Origin: Magicicada septendecula
Taxonomy: Eukaryota; Arthropoda; Insecta; Hemiptera; Cicadidae
Direction of reading: 5' to 3'
NCBI GenBank assembly: GCA_034769895.1
Contig: CM068373.1
Location: 200,488,134 to 200,552,133 of the forward strand
DNA: 64,000 bases
Positions within the stretch are counted from its first letter, which is position 1. The number at the start of each line of letters is the position of its first letter. Shown here piece by piece: positions 36,531-48,076 of this stretch. Position numbers and translations under genes: made by a program. The notes below the pieces were generated by a model that was given only the letters and a program-made list of their open reading frames with translations, made no database searches and was not told the origin of the DNA.

Positions 36531-39500
36531 TGTAATAAAACAAAATATTATTTCTGTAGTAATGTGTTACAATAATTTTAAATAATAAAAAAAATTTTAA
36601 ATTTATTTCAAAAAAAAAAAAAATTTCTGAAAAAAGTTTTCTGGATAATTTGGTTCTTAAAATTTAGGAACTAATCGTGTTTACTGTTTGTAATTAGAAA
36701 TGAAGTGGTATTATGTTTATTTTGGTAATAGTGTCACTTTCAGTAAATTTGTTAAAAGACAATCTGGTTAACTCAAAATCTAGGCGAAAGACGGCTCTCT
36801 TCTTCTTCTTCTTGAAACGTTCGTTGTTTCGTATATACCGCCTCTCGGTTAGTTGGGTTTCTTGATTAATTTACCTGTTAAGCCTTTTTATAAGAGAAAT
36901 CAAATCCAAATTACAAAAAACAGAACGTTTATTAATAAAATAATTAATTTGTTCGATAAGAATCGATGTTACAAAGTAGTATCGACTCACTCAGGGCCGG
37001 TCGATATAAAAAGTTTACATTAGTATTATAAAAATATGGTTCTTTAAACGGTTATTTAAGATATAGCCAGAGAAGGTTATGGGCAGGAAAGTATAACACT
37101 TACAATTATAAAATGCCTTAATATTAAACAATACAATGTTATAATTAAAAATAATAAAAGTTTATATATGATTTTTATTCAAACCAAAAGCAGCCGAAGA
37201 CAGTCGTTCTCTGCAGCTGACGGGATTAGTTGACGACGATTCACAAAATGGCCGACTGGCGCATGCGTAGTTAACGGATAACTTCGATGAAAGTTTTATT
37301 TAAATAAAGATGTCTTTCTTCCGTGTAAATGGTCTCAGCAATTGTATATGATTGTCCTGGATGTATTTGAGTGTCACTGGTGTATGGTGGAATAGTTCAC
37401 TTGGTGTAAAATGTTGTTATTGGATATATCTCATTGGGTCTATGTGTGTCGGTTTTAACCTTACTTTTTCGTCAGTAAACTGTGTGATATTGGTGTTATT
37501 TCGATTAATTAGTCTTATGTGGTTCAGTTTATTGGTGTTACACTGTTCATATGTTAACTTCACCGGTTCACAATAAAAAAATAGCTCAAAATAAGTTTTA
37601 TACAAATTTTCACCGAACTCGGTTTATAACGTTAACCGCCATTACAGGTTACTTCTAGCAAATAATCACGTTAAGTTCACTCGTCAACGTATAATAAAGA
37701 ACTGTTCTCATTTCCTTCGTCTCCTGAAAATCTTAGCCTATTTAATATATCTTATACATTGTTTCAAATTATCTTAGCTTCCGATACATTTTATTTTAAT
37801 ACACTATACTCAGAAAATAAATTCGTTATTAATTAACTGTACGAAATACTAAATACATATTCGGTTTCTTTATTCTATTCTGCTTATTTTGATAATAATT
37901 AATATAGTGTTACAAAGTTTTCATTAAAAAATTATGTTTATTACATTTCTGGAAGGTAGGCCTAATTTGATATTTCCTGTTGTCTAAGCAAATAATAGCC
38001 ATTTTCCCTGATATAATTATTATTCTATTAAATCTGAAATTGATATAATTGTCTATTCTTACTTAATTTCTTGCAATTTAGTTTATTAATGATTATTTTT
38101 AAATACAATCCAATTGTCTATGACTCCTCCACTGATAATGTCAGTTAGTACATTCCATTTTTATGTATAATTTTATTAGATAAATAAGTAATTTTGCTTA
38201 TCTGCTGACCATATCTTTATAAAGTATTATTTACATTGTATACTATTTGTTGGGTTTATCTTGCATAAATATTGTCAGTTTAACTGGCTTATAAGACTAG
38301 ATTTATTAATTATTCTGCAGTTTAAATTCATTATATGGCCTAGATTTGATGTGTTGCTATTTGCAAAATTTTTACTAATGTAGTTAGTTTATACCCTTCT
38401 CTGACTTTTTATCCTTATATACTTTATTAACAATTAGTTCTTTGACTGGTATAACAGTGATTATTGATTGTACAATTAAAATATAACACCTATCTCTATC
38501 AAAACTGGTACCTTGAATAATACCTTTCATGTGTATTGATTACACCTAGTAACATAATTAAAAACATTTTATAACATGGGGAATTATATCTACCTTTAGA
38601 TATGGCATTCCTAACTTAAAGTAACAACAAAATAACATCCCATAACAATAATATCTCTTACTAACAAATCCTATTTGTCTAGTTATTATATGGAACAGGA
38701 ACATAACATATTGGTTCCATATAATGGTTAACACTTTCTTAAAAATAATTATTGACAGTCTGCTCTGTATTTCCCAATTTTAAGGATTTATTCCCCATCT
38801 CTAAGTATAACACTAGCTATCTGTTTATTATTTCATTCTATGGAATGTTCTTATAAATTCAGTAGCATTTCATTAGCAATATTATTACTTCATATCAAAT
38901 ATGACACTGTTCAAAAAACACTTAAAGTTTATTCATTTGTACGGCAACTCATGTACCTTTTCAAAGTTTATTAGCTATAATTCAATAACTTACACTGGTC
39001 CATGGTTATTTATAAATATTATTACTAGTCCTTTTCTAGCTTTACAACATGAAATATTTAACCATGGGGGGACTGTGAAGATTTGTTCATATAAACTAAA
39101 CAATAACTTTTTTGGGTGCACTGTTACTTAATACTATTAACACTTTTGGTTTTTGTCAGTTTTACATTGTGATATGGTTTTTTGGGGTGTTATACTTTCT
39201 CTTTGGACATTCATTTATTTTTAGGATTTTTGGATTCTCTCCCTATGGGGTTTCTATTTGGTATGGATCGTCTCACTTCCTTTTTTCTAGTGGATCTTCT
39301 CAGGTTTCTTATTCTTCAGTATTTTTGGTCATTCTATATTTCTTCTTCCTTCTTTCTTCAATATTTTTGGTCATTCTATATTTCTTCTTTCTTCTTTCTT
39401 CAGTACCATTTCGCTGTGTATACTTTTGTTTCTTCTGGTCTGGTTTCTTTGTCGGGGTATCTTAATTGCCTGCTTCTATCTTACCTGGGTAATTTTGTTA

Positions 39501-39700
39501 TTCACATTTTTAGTTTTCTGTTTTTTTTTAAATTTGTAGTATATATATTATTTGCAGATTTTTTCTTTATTTTTACTTTTCTTGTGAGTATATTAATTAA
39601 TAGTGCCTTTTAATTGATTCTCATCTGGATATTCCATATATTAGAGCTTTATTAATGATCATTGAGTAATTTATTTATGTGGATTATCTGTCATGCTACA
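36531..39700 (-). repeat. 3' LTR of the minus-strand gypsy element (3170 bp)
   Basis: On the minus strand it begins TGTAGCATGACA and ends TTACA, the usual TG...CA ends. It contains T-rich tandem pieces (TTCTTCAGTATTTTTGGTC twice, 39320-39400). Frames of 60-143 residues inside (37352, 38901, 39112, 39182) recur in the other LTR copy and have no domain. At over 3 kb the LTR is far longer than the few hundred bases common in insect gypsy elements. Confidence 0.93.
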
Positions 39701-42240
39701 GATTGCTCTCTTCCAGAAGTGATTAGTTCAGATCATACTTAGTTTGTCTGAAGTAATTGCTTATGATATTTCATTATAAATTATATTTCTTTACTTCCTT
39801 CACATTTCTAAAATTTTTTCTTCTATATTTTTGAGCTTATCTATATTTTATCATTAACTGGATTCTTCTTTATAGTAATAGTCATCTGATGTTTGTTATT
39901 TTTTATTTTTCCATTTTCTTCTTAACTTGGTTCTTTATCCTTGGGATATTTATTCCCTAAAATTCCCTAACACGTTAGCTGGGGCAGTCCAGAGGGGCTC
40001 TGTAGGCTACACTCTCTGCTGGCCATACTACGTCATTTATTGATTACAGAGGCAAATCATCTCTGATCAATACATAATAATACTGCTGGACTTATCTACA
40101 GACAGTTATTAATAAAAATTACATAAGAATAGTCCACCTTATGACTATAAAAAAAAATTAAATATCTTTGGATACTTCACTTCGTATTTGCTCAGATCTG
40201 TTAACATTTCTATCTTAGTTAATTTCTATCTCAGTTACTTTTCTCAATGGTTAGCTCGGTTGACATTATATTTCTCCATGGTTGGAAGCTGGTATAATAT
40301 AATTATCACTTGTTATTCAGTGTAAAGTTTTTATTTATTTTTAATTCTCTGTCATATTTTGACTGTTATTACAATCTCTTTCTGGTCATTGGTAGCATTT
40401 TTTTCGTATTATATTTTTGTTTTTTTCTTAATTCTTATGAATCGTTCCACTAGAATTATGTTCTTGCAATTACTCTTTTAATTGTCCTCCTTATAATTGA
40501 CATTTATTATATGATCATATTTTTCTTATGGATTTATTTATATATAGTTTTTTCTTTCTTTTTCAAAATTTTATTCTGCTCTTGCTTTTTATCCAAATGC
40601 ACTCTTTAATTATTAATTCCATGTGGTTATTAACTCTGCTTATTTTACATAAAAGTCTCATTAATTTTACTTCACAATAAGTTTATTCATTTTAATTGTA
40701 TCAGTGGTTTGTACTGCCATTTCTTTATTCTCGAAAGTTTTTCAGAATTGGTCCCATATATAATTGTTGGCAATGTGAACTTCCTCTTCCTTTTGAATGT
40801 TGTGGTTATTCTTCAAAATTCTTTTCCTTTCTTTTATATTCCATGATTTGAGTTTCATTGATGTTTGGTAGTAAGTTGTATTTACATGGTTTTTAAACTT
40901 ATTTGTGTTTTACTAAATTCTTTTTCTTTTAGTTTTTTCACAAATAGTTCCATAAATATTTGGGTAGTAAGTAGTACTTACTTCGGTTTTTAAATTTTTG
41001 TAATATATTATCCAAATTCTTTTTCTTCTTTATTAATCCAAAAGTTGTTCAAATATAAGGTAGTAGGTAGTTCTTACTTGTTTTTAGAAGTTACATATTT
41101 ATTCTAAATTCATTTTCTTCTTTTTATTTTCCATAAAGTTTTTTCATAAATATTTGGTAGTAAGTAGTCCTTACTTCATTTTTGAATTTCATTATTCTTG
41201 TTTATTAATTCAATAGTAGTATCAAAAATTAGGTAGTAAGTAGTTCTTACTTGTTTTTTGAATTTATTCATTATAATAAATTCCTTTCTTTTTATTTCAT
41301 TCATAAATCGTTTCCTAAATATTCGGTAGTAAGTTGAGCTTACTTGGTTTTAGAATTTTTTAAATTTTTATTCCAAATTCTTTTTCTTTTTCACTAATCC
41401 AAAATTCGTTTCATAAATTAGGTAGTAAGTTGTTCTTACTTTCTTTTTGAATTTATTCAATTAAATAAATTCTTTTTCTTTAACTTCAAAATTGTCTTCC
41501 TAAATACTTGGTTGTAAGATGTGCTTACTATGTTTTAGAATTTTTTTAAATATATTATCAAAATTCTTTTTCTTTTTGTTAATCCAAAAGTAGTTTCAAA
41601 TATAAAGTAGTAAGTTGTCCTTACTTCGTTTTTGAATTTTTTAAATTTTTTTTATTCCAAATTCTTTTTGTTTAACTTCAAAAATTGTTTCATAAATTAG
41701 GTAGTAAGTTGTTCTTACTTTCTTTTTGAATTTTTTTTATTATAATAAATTCTTTTTCTTTATCTTCAAAATTGTCTTCCTAAATTAGGTAGTAAGTTGT
41801 TCTTACTTTCTTTTTGAATTTTTTAAATTAAATAAATTCTTTTTCTTTATCTTCAAAATTGTCTTCATAAATACTTGGTTGTAAGATGTGCTTACTATGT
41901 TTTTGAACTTTTTTTTAATTTTATATAAATTCTTTTTCCTTTTTATCAATTTCGAAAGTAGTTTCGAATATAAAGTAGTAAGTTGTCCTTACTTCGTTTT
42001 TGAATTTTTTAAAATAAATTCTTCTTCTTTTTCATTAATCTAAAAGTAGTTTCAAATATAAGGTAGTAAGTTGTCCTTACTTCGTTTTGAATTTTTTAAA
42101 TTATTTTTATTCCAAATTCTTTTTCTTTTTTATCAATTCCAAAAGTAGTTTCAAATATAAAGTAGTAAGTTGTCCTTACTTCGTTTTTGAATATTTTAAT
42201 ATTCTTTATGCACACAAAATTCAACCTTCTATACATTCAA
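39701..42240 (-). other. Gypsy 3' non-coding region, between pol and 3' LTR
   Basis: This 2.5-kb stretch is very T-rich on the plus strand and has no env-like frame. The half next to pol is a tandem array (listed separately). Next to the LTR the minus strand reads GGAAGAGAGCAATC, a modest purine tract that may serve as the polypurine tract. Confidence 0.7.
40860..42200. repeat. About 15 tandem ~90-bp units, each with a GTAGTAAG/CTTACT palindrome
   Basis: Plus-strand cores of the form GGTAGTAAGTTGTCCTTACT recur near 40867, 40965, 41060, 41156, 41231, 41325, 41420, 41511, 41606, 41700, 41788, 41877, 41974, 42062 and 42160. Two alternating core types exist (GTAAGTTGTCCTTAC and GTAAGATGTGCTTAC). 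The 70-bp linkers are T-rich (ATTCTTTTTCTTT) and vary more than the cores. Each core can fold as an AGTAAG...CTTACT hairpin with a 3-6-nt loop. In the element transcript this would give a row of about fifteen short hairpins just before the 3' LTR. Confidence 0.85.
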
Positions 42241-42600
42241 TTACTCATAATATTTTTTCATGGAAGCCTGGTTATATACACCCTTTATCCTTTCTGAATC
42301 TATTTCCTTTATTTCATAAGTTTTATTATTTTTCACATTGGATATGACATATGGTCCGGTGTATAACAGCAATAACTTCTTCGTTATTCCTTCCAGTGTG
42401 CTGGGTAGTTCACGATTTTTTAACAAAATTTGTTCTCCCTTTTCATATATTATTAATTTACCACTAGCCTTTTGATATTTATTTTGCCGTTTTACCTGGT
42501 CTTCTGCCACCTTGTTGTAGAATTTAGCTTTGTCAAATTTGTACATATGGTTACTGGGGAACTCGAGGAGGAGGATTACTACGCGATCTCTCGTGGGGGT
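42241..42600 (-). pseudogene. Gypsy integrase C-terminal end in a shifted frame
   Basis: The frame of the main pol ends shortly after the Pro-Pro-Pro-Arg-Glu motif at 42579. The continuation (Phe-Pro-Ser-Asn-His-Met-Tyr, then Lys-rich residues, Gly-Glu-Gln-Ile-Leu-Leu-Lys and Tyr-Thr-Gly-Pro-Tyr-Val-Ile) lies in another frame and ends at 42241. This last motif matches the Gly-Pro-Tyr/Phe domain that ends many gypsy integrases. A single frameshift near 42.57-42.60 kb therefore separates the tail from the catalytic core. Confidence 0.75.
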
Positions 42601-44225
42601 GGTTTTTCGTACATAGCAGAGTATGGGGTTATCCCTATAGCTGGATGGTAGGCCAAGTTGAGGAATTCCTCCGTGGCTTCTAGATAGTCTTGCCACCTTT
42701 TTTGTTGATGGTGACAATAAGTTCTTAGGATCCTCCCCACTTCTCGCAACACCCGCTCTGCCGGATTACTGCTCGGATGGTAGACCGAGGTCTTGTATGT
42801 ACGAATGTCCATTGACAATAATGTATCTCGCCATCTTCCACCCTTAAACTGGGTTCCATGATCAGGAATGATCGAAGATGGTTTCCCCAGGTGTGGGATA
42901 TACTGTTCCGTTAGTATCCCCAGAATTTTCCGGGTAGTCGCTCGATTAGTAGGGTATAGCTTAACATACTTTGTGAAGTGGTCCATTATGATGGTTAGGT
43001 ACCGATATTGGTGTCGACCTCCACTACGGGAAAATGGTCCGCAAATGCCTAGGAATACCTTCTCCAATTTTGCTTGGGAAGTGATTGGGATCATAGCACC
43101 TTCCTTCTTCTCATTATTTGTTTTTACCAGCTGGCAGATTTTACAACTTTTTATATACATTCGGACTTTCCTGTTTATGTTTTTTATATGGCAGCTCTCC
43201 TCCAGAGCTTTTATTACCTTGAGGGCGCCCATATGCCCGTAACGTATGTGGTAGTTCACTATCAATTCCCTTTCGATCTGTGTTGGAACAACCACCTTCC
43301 AGATCTCTTCCTTCAGGGAGGTTTTAACGAACAATATTTGGTTATTTATTTGGTAATATTGAGCAACAGTTTCGTCTCCCTCTTCTAATCGAAGTTTGAG
43401 GTTTCTCAATTTCGGGTCCGCTTGTTGGTGGGTGCTCATATTGGTCAATATTGTTGTTAAATCGGCTCTGGTGCTAAGAAGATGGTATATTTTTAGAACG
43501 CTTTCCTTCTCTCCTTCGAAAGTTTGTTCTTCCACATTGACCCGGGATAACACATCCGCTACTACATTCTTTTTACCTGGGATGTATTCCCATTTTAGAT
43601 GGTATTCTTGAAGGGCAAGTATCCACCTCGTTAGTCTGCCATGGTTCAGTTTGCAGCTTTTCAAGAACGAAATAGATTTATGGTCTGTTCTGACGGTAAC
43701 AGGGTATCCCAAAATGTAAGTGCGGAACTTACCGCAAGCAAATACCACGCTGAGTAATTCTTTTTCAGTCACCGTGTAATTCTTTTCGCACTGGTTCAAA
43801 GACCTGCTCGCGAAGCTAATTACTTGATGTTGACCCTTCTCGTCCTCTTGATACAGAGTCCTTCCCAGACTGATGTTGCTGGCATCGCAATTCATGAAGA
43901 ATGGTAATTTAAAGTTTGGGTGGCGAAGTATTATAGTTGCCAGAAATTTGTCCTTAATTTGTTGAAAAATCCCCTCTTGTTCCTTACACCATACCCATTT
44001 GTTTTTGGATGATAATCGAGGTTGAAACCTCGCGGTTAATTCCGAATATTGTTCCTGGAACTTTCTATAATAATTACAGAGTCCCAGGAACGACTGTAAT
44101 TGCTTCCTGTTTTTGGGTGCCGGGAATTTCTGGATGGCTTCCACCTTTTCTGCCGACGGTGAGATTCTTTGATCGTCCAAGTTAAATCCTAAAAATTGCA
44201 CTTCTCTGGCAATAAACTTGGATTT
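42579..44225 (-). pseudogene. Gypsy pol: RT thumb, RNase H and integrase core
   Basis: After the TAA at 44226-44228 the same frame continues: Gln-Phe-Leu-Gly-Phe (end of RT), RNase H with Asn-Cys-Asp-Ala-Ser and Arg-Thr-Asp-His-Lys, and Val-Val-Ala-Asp-Val-Leu-Ser-Arg at the junction. Integrase follows with a His-His-Cys-Cys zinc domain (Cys-Lys-Ile-Cys near 43130). The first catalytic position reads Phe-Leu-Gly-Ile-Cys-Gly-Pro-Phe, where the family has Asp in place of that Gly. The second Asp (Pro-Asp-His-Gly-Thr-Gln-Phe) and the Glu (Pro-Ala-Glu-Arg-Val) are present. The catalytic Asp loss, on top of the stops, makes this copy inactive in trans as well. Confidence 0.88.
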
Positions 44226-45650
44226 TTATAACTTCAGCGTGACGTTACTGACAGATAATTTCTCAAGCACATGTTCTACACGGTAGCAGTGTTCCTCCCA
44301 AGTTTCAGATGTTATTAGTAGGTCATCGACATACACTGTTGTAAACTGAAGTGCTTCTTGTCCCAATATCTGGTCCATGCAGGTCACAAAGATGGCAACT
44401 GAGTTTACCAATCCGAAGGGCAATCTTTTGAATTGGTAATTGCGTCCCTCGAATATGAAAGCCAGATATTGGCGACTCCGTGGGTGTAACTCTACCTGCC
44501 AGTAACCGCACACCGTATCCCAGGTACTGAAGTATTGGGTACCATGGAAGCGTTTCAGTATTTCCTCAATCTCACCGGGCGATGTTCTATCGTTAATGAT
44601 TTTTTTGTTTATTCCCCGTGCATCCAAGCAAAGCCGGACTTGGCCGTTCTTCTTGGGAACAGCGACAATAGGGCTGGTGTATGGGGATTGGCTATGTTCT
44701 ATAATATCGCTATTAATCATTCGGTTGATTTCCGCTCTCACAGCCTCCTTTCGAGAATGCGCAATAGGGTAGGATTTTCTATTAAACTCCACTGTATCTC
44801 GGAATTGAAGGGTACATTGATAATTTATTACCTTGACTGGCTCATCTGAAAATACTGAGCGGTACTTTTCATAAATCCTTATCAACTGATTTGCTTGAGT
44901 AATGGGCAATTTCTCTCTATTAATTCCGCTTCGGAAATCCCTTATCTCCTGTATTTTTTGGGATCATAAATCTTCGTCCGTGTTGTCGTATACTATGGTG
45001 TTAGAAATGGTGTTAGTATTCGTATAATTAATGCTACGTATTTGCTGGTGGATACTGCTGGGAAGTGTTATCTCACTACCGACTAAATCGGCCGTCCAGG
45101 TCAGATCTCCGGTAAACAGTGATACCTTCTCCATTCGTAAATCGATGATAGCCGAGTTCCTTCTCAGCACATCACATCCCACTAATATGTTGAAGGGTAA
45201 TCCTGCCGCAATTAGGAAGACCATGTTTATAGCTATACCCTTACTAATCACATTCAATGACACTTGTTTTCTGATTGTCTTGTTTTGGCGACCAGTGGCA
45301 CCGATTAATACTATGTTATTTATAGGTAAGGTCGGCAATAACTTACCACATTTTTCTTGGATCCTCTCCAATTCTGTGGTGTTAATTATAGATACATTCG
45401 CACCTGTATCGATCATTAGCTGTGCGAATGTTCCTTCGATTTCTGCATTAATATAAATGATTTCATTGTTTATAATAGGGAGGCGAGTGTCATCCTCCTC
45501 CAGTAGTTCATTTCGAATGTTTTTCAAATAGTTACACCGAATGATAGTAATTTTATTGTGATGATTTGCTCTTGGCAATTCTTTTATATACCCAGGCGAT
45601 AGAAGCAGCAAAAGGTCCTTATTGTTTGTTACTGCCTCCTCCCGTTTAAC
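44226..45650 (-). pseudogene. Gypsy pol: protease and reverse transcriptase, two stops
   Basis: The pol frame is open back into the end of gag, so it begins by frameshift and has no start codon of its own. Protease has Met-Ile-Asp-Thr-Gly-Ala-Asn-Val at about 45400 (the DTG active site) and Asn-Ile-Leu-Val-Gly-Cys-Asp. TGA at 44964-44966 interrupts the linker to RT. RT then shows Pro-Lys-Lys-Asn-Gly-Gln-Val-Arg, Leu-Asp-Ala-Arg and the catalytic Tyr-Val-Asp-Asp near 44330. A TAA at 44226-44228 closes the frame just before RNase H. Both stops are in frame with intact sequence on either side, so they are point lesions. Confidence 0.88.
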
Positions 45651-46657
45651 TTCTCCTCAACCTGGTTATTAATTGGACCAACAGAGGCATCAGTGGGGAA
45701 ACCTTGAGTGGGTTCCAGCCTTTCAGTTCTCTGTTCGTATGTTTGTTCCCTATTTGTATGCCGCTCCGGGTCATCTAGGCTGGTACTTCGGCTTGGCGGA
45801 TTATAACTGGAGTTGTCCCGTTCTCGGCTTATGCGTCGATCTTCGTACTCGTGGACGCTGCTCCTCCGTTGATGGTTATACCTGCGTTGGCTGTTTCCCT
45901 CTGCACGTATAAAATTTACCCGGGGTCGGGAGAACCTGTTGTTGTTGTTATTGTTATTATTAGGGTAACCCCTATTGTTATTGTAAAACCGCTCGGTGTT
46001 ATTGGTATGGTTGGGGTTTCTCTGGCTATTTACATTATTATTCGGGTAATAATTATTTCGATTACCGGAGAACCCGTTATTATTTCGGTTAATGTTCGGG
46101 TTTGTATTACCGTGGTTATTGTTGTTATCGTTACCGTTGGTGGGGTGCTGATTATGGTAATTTGGATTATATCTGTTTCCTTGGTACCCACTGTTGATCT
46201 GTTGACTATTATTGTTCGATGACGGATTATTTCGAACTTCTGGCCGCTCATTTCTCCTTCTACTCTGCCTGTAATATTCTTCGTTCTCATAATTTTCTAA
46301 TAGCTCCGTCATCGCCAGTATTGTCTTTATCTGGTTATCTCTTCGAGCTCTTATGACCTCTTCGTCATAATGATAGGAAAGCTTGTTCACCAGGCATTCT
46401 TCTGGTATGGCTGGTTCCAGGTGCTTGGCCAGGCACACCTTCCCAAGGAAGTATGCAGTCATGGTATTGCCAAACTGGGTTTTGTATCGGCCATGGCAGA
46501 TGTTGTCCCTAATTAAATTCTGGGTGGTCTCTGACCAATACTTGGACTTGAACAAACCTTTAAACTGCTGATAGTCGTTTATCTCGCTCCTGTTCGCCAT
46601 CCACCAATTGTCCGTTATATCCCGGAATGATTCGTCCAATAGTTCGCGACTATTCAT
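45629..46657 (-). pseudogene. Gypsy gag, capsid C-terminal half with Asn-rich tail
   Basis: The 342-residue frame begins at ATG 46657, overlapping the preceding stop as ATGA. Residues 1-130 are capsid-like (Trp-Trp near residue 19, Phe-Lys-Gly-Leu-Phe, Gly-Arg-Tyr, Tyr-Phe-Leu-Gly-Lys, His-Leu-Pro-like). The tail from about residue 140 is Asn/Arg/Tyr-rich and has no CX2CX4HX4C zinc knuckle, so RNA binding presumably rests on the Arg-rich tail. The upstream frame is blocked by TAA only six bases before the ATG, so the junction with the N-terminal ORF is confined to a few bases. Confidence 0.75.
45644..45650 (-). promoter_or_regulatory. GTTAAAC heptamer at the gag-pol overlap
   Basis: On the minus strand gag reads ...AAG TTA AAC GGG AGG..., four codons before its TAA (45629-45631). 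Slipping one base back on G-TTA-AAC puts the ribosome into the open pol frame. GTTAAAC is a known -1 frameshift heptamer in some nidoviruses. No strong downstream hairpin was seen by eye. Confidence 0.5.
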
Positions 46658-47967
46658 CGATTATTTCTATGTTTGGCCATATATTCCTCAATACGGGCCA
46701 AGAACTCCATCGGCTTCCTTTTATATTGGCGGAAGTTAAGCCATTCTCTGTTCTCGTTGATGGGGATATTAGTGAAGCTGGTTGGTCGGTTCCGAATTGC
46801 TTCCATGTCCTCCTGGTTCTGCCTCACTTGACCAGTGATGTTAGTCATTGCTTCCTCCATTCCGTCACATCTTTCCGTAATTCGAGTTCGTACTTTACTG
46901 AGTTCTTCCTGGCTTTCCTTTCGGTTTTCTTCTGCCTTCTTGCGACTAGATTCTTCAAGATTTGTGACCTTGGTGTTTACCACTTCCTTGAACTCTTGTA
47001 CCTCCACTTCCGTCAGCCGACATCTTCCATCAACTTCTCTTATCTGTTGATTTATAGTTATGGTTTCGTCTTCCAGCCTTTTGGTCATAGATTTCTTATT
47101 ATCTTTGAGTTCTTTGTTCATTTCCTTTCTTAATAGTTCCATTCGTTCGTCTAACTTGTCTAAATTCTCTTGGTTAACTTCTCGTAATTCTTCTCGTAAT
47201 AGTTGGTTATCCTCTCTTAACTCTTCCAACCTTTCCCCCATCTTATCTTCCATTTTCTTGTTATTCTCCTCCAATTTTTCTTCCATCTTTTTGCTGGTTT
47301 CCTCCATTTTCTGATTAGTTTCATCAATTTTCCGGCTTAAAGATCGGTTGTCTTTCTTCATTTCCTTGCTGGTTTCCTCTATTCTTTTATTGGTGTTTTC
47401 AATCTTTTTACTCAATTCTTCCTTTGTTTCTTGGTTGTCTTTCTTCAATTCTTCCTTTGTTGCTTGGTTGTCCTTCTTCAATTCCTCTATGTTTTTATTT
47501 ATATCACTCAAATTTTCCTTCAAGGACTGTTGGTCTTCTTTCCTTTCCTTACTATTTTCTTCTGTAGTAGAATCCATTTTCTTATGCAAGTTTTCCTCGG
47601 TAGAAGCCATTTTCTTATTCAAGTTTTCCTCCATTTTCTTGCTGTTTTCTTCCATGTCCTTTTTCAAATCTTCTAACCTTTTATTATTGTCTTCCTTGGT
47701 GGAATCCATTTTCTTACTCAACTGTAAGAACATTTCCATTACCTTCTCTTCCATTGTTTTACTTTTCTCCTTCTCTTTCTCTGGGACATTGACATCCCCT
47801 GTCTGCGTGGGTACTTCGGGTTGTTCCTCTGGTGGTGCTGGTTGTTTATGTTCCACCCGTGTTAATATCGTTTCTATGTCCTCCACTGGGGTCGCCTCCT
47901 TATCGTCCATATTGAGTTCTTTTTCGGCCTCCGCCGCTCTCTTCTTTGATGTGGCACGACGCTGCAT
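46654..47967 (-). pseudogene. Gypsy gag, N-terminal coiled-coil half
   Basis: The ATG at 47967 lies 109 bp after the 5' LTR and close to the PBS. The 437-residue frame has a short acidic Pro-rich start, then about 280 residues of Lys/Glu-rich heptads (repeated Lys-Lys-Met-Glu-Glu and Glu-Glu-Leu-Lys-Lys-Asp), a long predicted coiled coil unusual for Gag. Its last 40 residues (Trp-Leu-Asn-Phe, Pro-Met-Glu-Phe-Leu, Ile-Glu-Glu-Tyr) are the beginning of a capsid domain that continues in the next ORF. The TGA ending it overlaps the next ATG. A one-base loss in one codon is the simplest explanation for the split. Confidence 0.75.
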
Positions 47968-48060
47968 CTTTCCTGGTTCCCTGGCTGGATAACCGCTGCC
48001 TAGCTGAATTAGAAATTGGGCGAGTAATTACCGCCTTTCAACCTCTAATTACAGCCCTTT

Positions 48061-48072
48061 AGTTGGACGCCA
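48061..48072 (-). promoter_or_regulatory. Primer binding site of the minus-strand gypsy element
   Basis: Four bases inside the 5' LTR end, the minus strand reads TGGCGTCCAACT. It differs at one position from TGGCGCCCAAC, the site complementary to tRNA-Lys(CUU) used by several retroelements. The mismatch would still allow a G-U pair with the tRNA. Position relative to the LTR is as expected. Confidence 0.7.
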
Positions 48073-48076
48073 ATTT

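Noticed and set aside
37352-39613. Hydrophobic ORFs that could look like membrane proteins (repeated at 48899-49152 and 61223-61943)
   Set aside because: They lie wholly within the gypsy LTR, are T-rich, lack domains, and differ by frame changes between LTR copies.
40860-42200. CRISPR-like array of regularly spaced palindromic repeats
   Set aside because: The linkers are similar to one another and T-rich, not unique spacers, and the genome is eukaryotic. It is a tandem repeat.
46030-46222. Plus-strand Ile/Val-rich ORFs opposite gypsy gag (45673-46222)
   Set aside because: They are antisense shadows of the Asn-rich tail.
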